This document shows positions 7,213 to 13,381 of a stretch of DNA of 17,287 bases, one piece after another. The stretch is taken from assembly GCF_018373095.1 (NCBI RefSeq), contig NZ_JAHAHT010000030.1, positions 1 through 17,287 on the forward strand, written 5' to 3'. Under the pieces are notes generated by a model that was not told where the DNA came from, made no database searches, and saw only the letters and a list, made by a program, of their open reading frames with translations. Position 1 is the stretch's first letter; each line of letters starts with the position of its first letter. The translations under genes were made by a program, and so were the position numbers. The DNA is from Haemophilus parahaemolyticus. GTDB taxonomy: Bacteria; Pseudomonadota; Gammaproteobacteria; Enterobacterales; Pasteurellaceae.

Positions 7213-7537
7213 TTATCAAATCATTAACGATCTGCAAGGTATGCCTGCCTATGTGCTGGTGCCTTTTCACGAATATCAACTTAAATTTGAGCAACCGCAT
7301 CTCAGCGTAGATGATGGTGTACCTGCCGAAGTGGTTGATTTAAGTTTTGATAATAACTACTCTGCGGTGCGTGCTTGGCGTGAATATTTAGGTTTAACAC
7401 AAGCGGAAGTCGCAAAGCGTATGGGAATTAGCCAATCCGCCTATTCTCAACACGAAAATGCACAACGTTTAACTAAAGCTACACGCTCAAAAGTTGCGAT
7501 TGCGTTAGGTATTCACGCGGCACAGTTAGATTTTTAA
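7196..7537 (+). CDS. Antitoxin with Phd/YefM-like start and XRE helix-turn-helix end
   Basis: The 113-residue protein is the probable antitoxin of the preceding toxin, with which it overlaps by 17 bp. Residues 1-30 (YQIINDLQGMPAYVLVPFHEY) resemble the short strand region of Phd/YefM-like antitoxins. Residues about 60-110 form a Cro/C1-type helix-turn-helix with REYLGLTQAEVAKRMGISQS and AYSQHENAQRLTKATR. The HTH should bind an operator, most likely the inverted repeat at 6903-6940, and repress the pair. The start ATG lies inside the toxin gene; translational coupling is likely. It appears intact. Confidence 0.85.
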   Translation: MRTHTNYQIINDLQGMPAYVLVPFHEYQLKFEQPHLSVDDGVPAEVVDLSFDNNYSAVRAWREYLGLTQAEVAKRMGISQSAYSQHENAQRLTKATRSKVAIALGIHAAQLDF

Positions 7538-7548
7538 GAAAATGACCG

Positions 7549-7755
7549 ATGAAAGTACAACCTATTAGTTATAAACAAGTGAAAGAAAAATTATTACAAG
7601 ATGAAGAAACCAAACAACTTTATTTCACAGAAAACGAGTTGATGAACTCCAATCTTTACTCAAATAAATGCGTTCCCGTGCGGACTTAATCATTTCTCAC
7701 ATTGCAGCGCTATGCTCAGGCTTGCGGTTCTGAATTAAAAGTGGTGATGCTGTAA
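7549..7755 (+). pseudogene. Decayed XRE-family antitoxin gene
   Basis: The ATG at 7549 opens MKVQPISYKQVKEKLLQDEE, a typical start of small XRE antitoxins. The open frame then stops early. Recognisable pieces continue in other frames: RKRVDELQSLLK, a TAA, then MRSRADLIIS, and finally TLQRYAQACGSELKVVML ending at TAA 7753-7755. The family normally has a complete helix-turn-helix between the last two pieces; most of it is deleted here. At least one frameshift, one stop and one internal deletion are needed, so the gene is dead. It starts 11 bp after the intact antitoxin, in the same direction, and is followed by a good terminator. No partner toxin is visible beside it. Confidence 0.75.
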
Positions 7756-7763
7756 AAATAATC

Positions 7764-7795
7764 CCCGAACATGGCGAGTGTTCGGGTTTTGTTGT
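7764..7795 (+). terminator. Rho-independent terminator
   Basis: CCCGAACA (7764-7771) pairs perfectly with TGTTCGGG (7779-7786) around a 7-nt loop and is followed by TTTTGTTGTTTTT. It would end the transcript of the first toxin-antitoxin pair and the decayed antitoxin. Confidence 0.9.
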
Positions 7796-7797
7796 TT

Positions 7798-8020
7798 TTA
7801 TAAGTTTGATACATCTATTATAAGTGATTGGATATCGCCATATGCTCCAACTGATTCAAAACCTATCATTAATATGTTCCGTAATATAAAATGTATTCGT
7901 TATCATTGATTGAATAGAAATAAACCGAACTTGATAGACGGTCAAATTTCAACTCTAGCATACGATTACTCGCAACAACTTTGCTATAAGGAACAGCAAT
8001 AAAAGAGGGGTTGACAAACA
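7798..8020 (-). pseudogene. Possible frameshifted coding relic antisense to the lost 5' part of higB
   Basis: On the minus strand a protein-like stretch reads NPSFIAVPYSKVVASNRM, then RLSSSVYFYSINDNEYILY, and stops at TAA 7871-7869. That stop overlaps an ATG (TAATG) opening a second short frame, IGFESVGAYGDIQSLIIDV, which ends at 7798. The two could be one gene split by a frameshift. There is no clear start; the upstream continuation to 8075 is antisense to real higB codons and is probably a shadow. The family is not recognised. The hydrophobic/aromatic strand pattern is loosely like the end of small RelE/Gp49-type toxins, but that is a guess. Confidence 0.3.
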
Positions 8021-8222
8021 TGCCAATAAATTGAGATTGCAACTTGAAACACTCAATCGGGCGACTTGTCCTCAAGATATGAATGCACCCAGTTGGCGAT
8101 TACATGCCTTAAAAGGCAATATGAAAGACCATTGGTCGCTTACTGTCAATGGCAATTGGCGTATTACCTTTAAATTTGAAAATGGGCACGCTGAAATTGT
8201 CGATTATCAAGATTACCATTAG
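8004..8222 (+). pseudogene. higB: HigB-family toxin, N-terminally truncated
   Basis: The frame from about 8004 to TAG at 8220-8222 reads KRGVDKHANKLRLQLETL, APSWRLHALKGNMKDHWSLT and VNGNWRITFKFENGHAEIVDYQDYH, the canonical core and end of HigB toxins (ribosome-dependent mRNA endonucleases). Family members are about 90 residues and start with a further 20 or so residues. Here the frame upstream, back to a stop at 7956-7958, does not resemble that part, and no ATG is in frame. A TTG at 8031 could start a 63-residue product, but this would lack the first helix. I call it probably inactive. It lies 10 bp before an intact higA in the normal order. Confidence 0.7.
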
Positions 8223-8232
8223 GAGATAATAT

Positions 8233-8505
8233 ATGAAAATGTACAACCCACCGCACCCTGGTTTAGTGTTAAGAGAATATATTGAAGGAATGAAAATTGG
8301 TGAAGTTGCCGAAAAGTTAGGCATTTCTCGTATTTCACTCTCTCGTATTCTCAACGGTAAAACTGCCATTACGCCAGAAATGGCAACGCGCATTGGGCTT
8401 GCATTGAATAACAGCCCAAGTATGTGGTTAGGCATGCAAGCGGATTATGATTTATGGCAAGTTGAGCAACATCAAACTTTCCATATTACGCCACTTTATG
8501 CCTAA
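8233..8505 (+). CDS. higA: HigA-family antitoxin
   Basis: The 90-residue protein matches HigA antitoxins. It begins NPPHPGLVLREYIEG, then has the helix-turn-helix VAEKLGISRISLSRILNGKTA, followed by ITPEMATRIGLALNNSPSMWLGMQADYDLW. HigA binds and neutralises HigB and represses its own operon. AGGAGA lies before the ATG. It follows higB by 10 bp and appears complete, whereas the toxin looks truncated, so the antitoxin may now be an orphan regulator. The stop overlaps the end of a phage relic on the other strand. Confidence 0.9.
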   Translation: MKMYNPPHPGLVLREYIEGMKIGEVAEKLGISRISLSRILNGKTAITPEMATRIGLALNNSPSMWLGMQADYDLWQVEQHQTFHITPLYA

Positions 8506-8612
8506 AGCTGCTCAATCACCACACGCTTATTCCCTCGCTCGTCATACACAATAATCTGGTTATTGTTGATGACGAGTCCGACATTACCTGCCACTGCACG
8601 CATCTCTACTTG
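8502..8612 (-). pseudogene. C-terminal remnant of a phage tail-tip/host-specificity protein
   Basis: A 36-codon open stretch on the minus strand reads VEMRAVAGNVGLVINNNQI and VYDERGNKRVVIEQL before TAG at 8504-8502. The pattern 'RAVAG...I..NQI.VYD..G..RV..G.L' is typical of the extreme C-terminus of lambda J-like / DUF1983 tail-tip proteins. It is cut at 8613-8615 by an in-frame TGA, exactly where the integrase-like fragment on the other strand begins. It is therefore a leftover, not a gene. Confidence 0.6.
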
Positions 8613-8681
8613 TCAGCGATGAACAAGCTCAAAAAAACACTGGGCCACACTACTCCAAAAATGACACAGCACTACATATGA
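8610..8681 (+). pseudogene. C-terminal remnant of a tyrosine integrase
   Basis: The plus strand reads SAMNKLKKTLGHTTPKMTQHY followed by I and TGA (8679-8681). 'L..LGHT..KMT..Y' is the final box of phage tyrosine recombinases, with the catalytic histidine of LGH and the nucleophilic tyrosine. After the TGA the same frame continues EKTFKPLDEIISIKIE to a second stop at about 8735, so the original gene may have ended later. All upstream integrase domains are absent. It abuts the tail-tip remnant, marking a collapsed prophage. Confidence 0.55.
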
Positions 8682-8956
8682 AAAGAGAAAACATTTAAAC
8701 CATTAGATGAAATAATATCCATAAAAATAGAATAATTATGCATTTTAAACCAGAAAAAGTGTTCCGAAACTATTTGGTAACTTATTGATTTTTCTACTAC
8801 AAAAACCGCTAAAATACGCAATAGTTTCGGAACGGAAAACGGCTCTAAACCGTTGGTATTGCTACATTTCAATTTTTTAAGGAAAAAAAAGAGGATTTGA
8901 GCTAAAATAAACATCTTTTTTACAAATAGCGGTTTGATTTTCTGAAAATTTTGCGT
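8682..8956. other. Non-coding stretch between prophage scar and menF
   Basis: Together with 8506-8681 this makes a 450-bp region without an intact gene. Besides the phage relics it holds the 14-bp inverted repeat at 8761-8833, a smaller AACGG/CCGTT repeat (8831-8835, 8850-8854) and the menF promoter region. The latter has only weak candidates, such as TTGAGC at 8897 with TACAAA at 8921. An 80-codon minus-strand frame here has no ribosome site or recognisable domain and I do not call it. Confidence 0.6.
8761..8833. repeat. Perfect 14-bp inverted repeat with 45-nt spacer
   Basis: GTTCCGAAACTATT at 8761-8774 is repeated in inverted orientation at 8820-8833. The inner part TTCCGAAACT also occurs as a direct copy at 6646-6655, upstream of alaA, so copies of this 10-mer bracket the accessory patch. 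It could be an element end, an attachment-site remnant or a large stem-loop. Confidence 0.6.
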
Positions 8957-10219
8957 ATGTCAGTTTTTACTCAATTAGAACAACAACTTAGCGAGCAACT
9001 TTCACAGCTGCAATCAACTCAAGGATGGATTCAACTTACGGCAGAAGTCAATTTATCTGTAGAAGAATCTTTGTTATTAGGCTGGCTAAAATCGCAAAAT
9101 CGGCATTTCCCACACTTTTTCTTTGAAAAACGAGATGAAAATCAAACGATTGCTACTATCGGGGCTGTAAAAATTTTTTCTTCGTTAGAAGAGGCACAAA
9201 TTTTTGTACAATCTACCTCACTTTCGCTTATCGGTGGCATTCAATTTGAAGGTATTTGCCAATTTGTCTTACCACGCTTGATGCTAGTAAAAAATTCGCA
9301 AAATTTGACCGCTTACCTGACATTAAACCTAAGCGAGCAAGCGGTTGATTTTACTGAATTTTTTACCGAGCTAGATTCAACTTCTCCTGTTCAAAACTAT
9401 CAAATATTAGCACCTCAATCTGCTTGCACATTTGAGCAATGGAAAGCCAATATTGAGCAGGCGATTATCCAAATCAAATCGGGCGATTTGCGTAAGGTCG
9501 TATTAGCGAACGCCACTCAACTTACCTTTGAAAATCTCATTTCTGCTTATGATTTAGTTGAACAAAGTCGAACAATTAACCTTGGTTGTTACCATTTTTT
9601 ATGGGCAGAAAATGCACAGAATGCTTTTGTTGGCTCAACTCCTGAACGTTTGTATTATCGCAAGGGCAATCAACTTTTTACTGAAGCTTTGGCGGGAACG
9701 GTTGCCGTTTCTGATAATCCAATCGAAACCGAACAAAATGCCCAATGGTTGTTAAAAGATGCTAAAAATATCTACGAGAATCTACTTGTGGTGGAAGATA
9801 TTGAGGAGCATTTGAACGCTTATGTAGAGGCATTTGAGGTACATCTACCTGAAATCAAACGTTTACATAATGTGCAACATTTAAGAAGACGGATTGAGGC
9901 AATCTTGAAAGCTGATGTGCTCGATCAAGATTGCTTACGACAGATTCACCCAACCGCAGCTGTTGCAGGCTTACCGCGAGCTAAGGCGAAACAATTTATT
10001 GCCCAAAATGAACCTTTTAAACGTGGTTGGTATGCGGGGACATTAGGTATTTTCAACCCGCAGGAAGCAGAATTTTGCGTTACTCTTCGTTCAGCCAAAA
10101 TTGAACATAATCAGCTCACTCTTTATGCAGGGGCGGGCATTGTTAAGGAATCAGAGCCTGTTTCTGAGTGGCAAGAAATTGAGCGAAAATCGCAAGCACT
10201 GGCTAAATTGCTCAAATAA
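8957..10219 (+). CDS. menF: Isochorismate synthase MenF
   Basis: The protein of 420 residues belongs to the chorismate-binding enzymes and converts chorismate to isochorismate, the entry to menaquinone synthesis used in anaerobic respiration. The family core is clear: GDLRKVVLANATQL with the catalytic lysine, GSTPERLYYR, LFTEALAGTVA with the catalytic glutamate, HNVQHLRRRIEA, HPTAAVAGLPR, GWYAGTLGIFN and LYAGAGIVKESEPVSEW with Mg-binding acidic residues. I prefer the ATG at 8957; a TTG at 8951 would add two residues, and neither has a strong ribosome site. It resembles MenF rather than EntC in having no siderophore neighbours. A hairpin terminator follows. Confidence 0.92.
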   Translation: MSVFTQLEQQLSEQLSQLQSTQGWIQLTAEVNLSVEESLLLGWLKSQNRHFPHFFFEKRDENQTIATIGAVKIFSSLEEAQIFVQSTSLSLIGGIQFEGICQFVLPRLMLVKNSQNLTAYLTLNLSEQAVDFTEFFTELDSTSPVQNYQILAPQSACTFEQWKANIEQAIIQIKSGDLRKVVLANATQLTFENLISAYDLVEQSRTINLGCYHFLWAENAQNAFVGSTPERLYYRKGNQLFTEALAGTVAVSDNPIETEQNAQWLLKDAKNIYENLLVVEDIEEHLNAYVEAFEVHLPEIKRLHNVQHLRRRIEAILKADVLDQDCLRQIHPTAAVAGLPRAKAKQFIAQNEPFKRGWYAGTLGIFNPQEAEFCVTLRSAKIEHNQLTLYAGAGIVKESEPVSEWQEIERKSQALAKLLK

Positions 10220-10222
10220 AAC

Positions 10223-10255
10223 GCAGGATTGCACCTATCAATCCTGCCATTTTTC
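10223..10255 (+). terminator. Rho-independent terminator after menF
   Basis: GCAGGATTG (10223-10231) pairs perfectly with CAATCCTGC (10239-10247) around a 7-nt loop, followed by CATTTTTC. It separates menF from relA, which then has its own TATAAT at 10258-10263. Confidence 0.85.
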
Positions 10256-10310
10256 GCTATAATGGAGTGCAACCTAATACGTTTATACTCTGCATTACAA
10301 TGGAGGTTTT

Positions 10311-12506
10311 ATGGTAGCTATTCGACACTCTCATGAACTTAACCCTGCAACATTTGAACTCGCTGGTTGGAGTGAGTCGTTGCATATGTCTCCTGTTACC
10401 TTTGATAAATTGCAGAATGCGTGGCGATATTCGCAAGAAAAGCTAGACCCCACTCAATATGAATTGATGTGGGATGGCATTGAAATGGCCGAAATTCTCT
10501 ATGGCTTGAATATGGATGATGATAGCCTTGTTGCCGCAATGCTTTTCCCTCTTGTTAAAGGCAATATTATTGATCTTGTGCAAGTCAAAGAAGATTTCAG
10601 CAACCAAGTGAAAAACTTGGTAAAAGGCGTGTTGGAGATGGAAAACATCCGCCAACTCTCATCTAATTCTGCTTCCGATCTGCAAATCGACAATATTCGC
10701 CGTATGCTGTTGGCAATGGTGGATGATTTCCGCTGTGTGGTCATCAAACTTGCCGAACGCATCACTTATCTCAGAACCAAAAGTCGTTATAGCGAAGAAG
10801 ATATTGTACTTGCGGCAAAAGAGTGCTCGCATGTGTATGCACCTCTTGCTAATCGTTTGGGCATTGGGCAATTGAAATGGGAGCTTGAAGATTATTGCTT
10901 CCGTGCTCTGCACCCGCAATGTTACCGCCAAATTGCAAAATTCGATCTTGGTGAACGCCGTGTCGATCGTGAAAAATATATTGCAAATTTTGTGGTGGAT
11001 TTAACCGCTTCACTAAAAGAAGAATTAGACGAAGTGCAGGTTTATGGTCGTCCAAAACATATTTACAGCATTTGGAAAAAAATGCAGAAAAAAAATCTGC
11101 GTTTCGATCAATTGTTTGATATTCGTGCTGTTCGCGTCATCGTGCCAAAATTAGAAGATTGCTATACTGCGCTGAGTATTATTCATACCCAATATAAACA
11201 TCTACCAGAGCACTTTGATGACTATATCGCTCAACCTAAACCTAACGGCTATCAATCTATTCACACCGTAGTGCTCGGCAAAAGCGATAAACCTATTGAA
11301 GTGCAAATTCGCACTCAAAAAATGCACGATGATGCCGAACTTGGCGTTGCCGCTCACTGGAAATATAAAGAAGGAGCAACTGCGGGGCGTTCAGGCTATG
11401 AAGAGAAAATCGTTTGGCTACGTAAACTTTTGGCGTGGCAAAATGATATTGCGGATTCTGGTGATGTGCTCGATGAAATGCGTTCACAAGTGTTTGACGA
11501 TCGCGTCTATGTCTTTACTCCGCGTGGCGAAGTGATTGATTTGCCAAAAGATGCGACACCTCTTGATTTTGCTTATGCAATTCATAGTGAAATTGGTCAC
11601 CGCTGCATTGGGGCGAAAGTAGCGGGCAAGATTGTGCCATTTACCTACAATCTCAAAATGGGCGATCAGGTTGAAATTATTACCCAAAAACAACCTAATC
11701 CAAGTCGTGACTGGCTTAATCCAAACACAGGCTTTGTGAATACCTCAAAAGCACGTTCCAAAATTATTGCGTGGTTCAAAAAACTTGATCGTGAGAAAAA
11801 TATCCCGATTGGACGCGAAGCCCTTGAAGCAGAAATGACCAAGTTAGGTTTAACGCACAAACAGATCGAAACCTATGCATTGCCACGTTACAACCTCAAA
11901 CAGATGGATGATCTGTATGCGGGCATTGGCGGTGGCGATATTAAACTCAACCAGCTCAGCCACTATTTACAAAGCCGTTTAATTAAACCTACCGCTGAGC
12001 AAGAAGATGAAGCGGTATTGAAACAGCTTAATAAAAACTCGCATCAAAAAGCCCAAAATGGTCAAGTAATTATTGAAGGCGTGGGTAACTTGATGCACTC
12101 CATTGCACGCTGCTGCCAACCAATTCCAGGCGATCCGATTGTAGGCTACATCACTCAAGGTCGCGGTATTTCAATTCACAAAGCTGATTGTGAACAGCTG
12201 TTTGAATTACAAAGCCTTAATCCAACTCGTGTGGTAGAAGCCCAATGGGGAAGTTATGCTGGCGAAGGCTTAAGTCTTACCATTCGTATTATTGCCAACG
12301 ACCGTAACGGTTTACTGCGTGATGTGAGTGCAATTATGGCAAACGAGAAAGTCAATGTATTAAGCGTTGCTAGCCGTATTGATGCCAAACGTAGCCTTGC
12401 AATTATCAATATGGAAATTCAGATGAATAATGTGGCAATGCTGAATAAAATCTTGGCTCGCATTACGCTTCTTGATGATGTGATTGAAGCGAGAAGAGCA
12501 GGGTAG
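10311..12506 (+). CDS. relA: GTP pyrophosphokinase RelA
   Basis: The 731-residue protein is collinear with E. coli RelA (744), which makes (p)ppGpp from ATP and GTP/GDP when uncharged tRNA enters the ribosome. In order: a degenerate hydrolase domain lacking the HD pair (FPLVKGNI instead), the synthetase with RPKHIYSIWKKMQKKN and PKPNGYQSIHTVVLG, the TGS domain with VYVFTPRGEVIDLP and LDFAYAIHSEIGHRCIGAK, the cysteine-bearing IARCCQPIPGDPIVGYITQG, and a C-terminal ACT domain. The acidic synthetase motif, EFDD in E. coli, reads HFDD here (residues 301-304). The start has a strong TGGAGG. A TATAAT at 10258-10263 is a promoter candidate without a good -35. Confidence 0.97.
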   Translation: MVAIRHSHELNPATFELAGWSESLHMSPVTFDKLQNAWRYSQEKLDPTQYELMWDGIEMAEILYGLNMDDDSLVAAMLFPLVKGNIIDLVQVKEDFSNQVKNLVKGVLEMENIRQLSSNSASDLQIDNIRRMLLAMVDDFRCVVIKLAERITYLRTKSRYSEEDIVLAAKECSHVYAPLANRLGIGQLKWELEDYCFRALHPQCYRQIAKFDLGERRVDREKYIANFVVDLTASLKEELDEVQVYGRPKHIYSIWKKMQKKNLRFDQLFDIRAVRVIVPKLEDCYTALSIIHTQYKHLPEHFDDYIAQPKPNGYQSIHTVVLGKSDKPIEVQIRTQKMHDDAELGVAAHWKYKEGATAGRSGYEEKIVWLRKLLAWQNDIADSGDVLDEMRSQVFDDRVYVFTPRGEVIDLPKDATPLDFAYAIHSEIGHRCIGAKVAGKIVPFTYNLKMGDQVEIITQKQPNPSRDWLNPNTGFVNTSKARSKIIAWFKKLDREKNIPIGREALEAEMTKLGLTHKQIETYALPRYNLKQMDDLYAGIGGGDIKLNQLSHYLQSRLIKPTAEQEDEAVLKQLNKNSHQKAQNGQVIIEGVGNLMHSIARCCQPIPGDPIVGYITQGRGISIHKADCEQLFELQSLNPTRVVEAQWGSYAGEGLSLTIRIIANDRNGLLRDVSAIMANEKVNVLSVASRIDAKRSLAIINMEIQMNNVAMLNKILARITLLDDVIEARRAG

Positions 12507-12525
12507 ACAATACTTGTAGTATAAT

Positions 12526-12577
12526 AAAGCGGTCAAATATTGCAAAAGTTTTGCAAAACTTGACCGCTTTTATTTTC
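12526..12577. terminator. Terminator built from an inverted pair of uptake signal sequences
   Basis: AAAGCGGTCAA (12526-12536) and its exact complement TTGACCGCTTT (12560-12570) flank a second perfect palindrome, TTGCAAAA-G-TTTTGCAA (12540-12556). TTTATTTT follows. The hairpin lies between convergent relA and the glycosyltransferase gene. Paired uptake signals doubling as terminators are a known habit of Pasteurellaceae. Confidence 0.85.
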
Positions 12578-12580
12578 CAA

Positions 12581-13381
12581 CTATTTTCTTAATAATTTAT
12601 AAACGCCCTGTAATAAACTTAGCGGTAAAATTCGTGGAATTGCACGCATAAAGAAAATTGCAAACCCTGAAATTGGGCTTTGAATTTTGACTTGGTTTTT
12701 AAGTCTATAAAGCTCCCATTCGTATTGAAACTGTTTCCAACCACGGCGGCGACCTACCATTCCATTTCCCACGCGAGCATAAACTAAAATATCTGATAAA
12801 TTTGCTACATTTAAGCCTGTTGCCACCATTTTAATCCAAAGCGTGTAATCTTCTTGCAAACCTTGATAACCACCACATTCAAGCACTTTCGATTTTTTAT
12901 AAGCCACGGTCATATGGTTGAACGGGCAACGTAAACGGGTAAAACGCACAATCTCTTCCTTCGAGGTAGGTACATTACGATAAGCAACAATATCATCGAT
13001 ATTTTCGCCAAATTCAGCAATTTGCCCCCCGAGCATAATGACATCTGGATGCTGTTGAATAAATTTTGCTTGTTTTTCAAAACGTTCTGGCACGCAAATA
13101 TCGTCGGTATCCATACGGAAAACCCATTCGTGGCGACAATAATTTAAGCCATCATTAAGTGTTTTACCTAAACCACGATTCTGAGGGAATTTCACCGCTT
13201 TTATTGGCAAAATCGCCTCATATTCGGTCACAACTGCCTCTAATTCAGCTGTTACAGCACCATCAAATAATACGACTATTTCTGTTGCGGGTAGGGTTTG
13301 ATTTTTTAAACTTTCAAAACACTCTTTAAGATATTGCGGGTTCTCTTTAATATAAAGAGACATTAATACTGAAAATTCCAT
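12581..13381 (-). CDS. Family 2 glycosyltransferase (AmsE/WfaP-like)
   Basis: The 266-residue GT-A enzyme begins FSVLMSLYIKENPQYL, has the metal-binding DTDD at 91-94 (VFRMDTDDICVPERF) and the acceptor-side QEDYTLW with ED at 177-178. It resembles family 2 transferases such as AmsE that add a sugar to a lipid-linked surface-polysaccharide repeat unit. The C-terminus has a basic/hydrophobic segment (FAIFFMRAIPRILPL) that may touch the inner membrane. Its ATG overlaps the stop of the previous gene by one base (TAATG), so translation is probably coupled. It is the last gene of the polysaccharide operon. Donor and acceptor sugars cannot be told. Confidence 0.9.
   Translation of the reverse strand: MEFSVLMSLYIKENPQYLKECFESLKNQTLPATEIVVLFDGAVTAELEAVVTEYEAILPIKAVKFPQNRGLGKTLNDGLNYCRHEWVFRMDTDDICVPERFEKQAKFIQQHPDVIMLGGQIAEFGENIDDIVAYRNVPTSKEEIVRFTRLRCPFNHMTVAYKKSKVLECGGYQGLQEDYTLWIKMVATGLNVANLSDILVYARVGNGMVGRRRGWKQFQYEWELYRLKNQVKIQSPISGFAIFFMRAIPRILPLSLLQGVYKLLRK

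Noticed and set aside
7869..8075. 68-codon minus-strand frame as an intact gene
   Set aside because: Its first third is antisense to genuine HigB codons, and there is no plausible ribosome site; only the part from about 8020 downward is kept as a low-confidence relic.
8109..8435. 108-codon minus-strand frame
   Set aside because: Fully antisense to higB and higA, both of which match known families.
8672..8914. 80-codon minus-strand frame across the 8761-8833 inverted repeat
   Set aside because: No ribosome site or recognisable domain, low-complexity hydrophobic start, and it runs through a palindrome; not called, though it could be checked by a protein search.
10443..12545. Several minus-strand frames opposite relA
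   Set aside because: All are shadows of the strongly conserved relA coding sequence.
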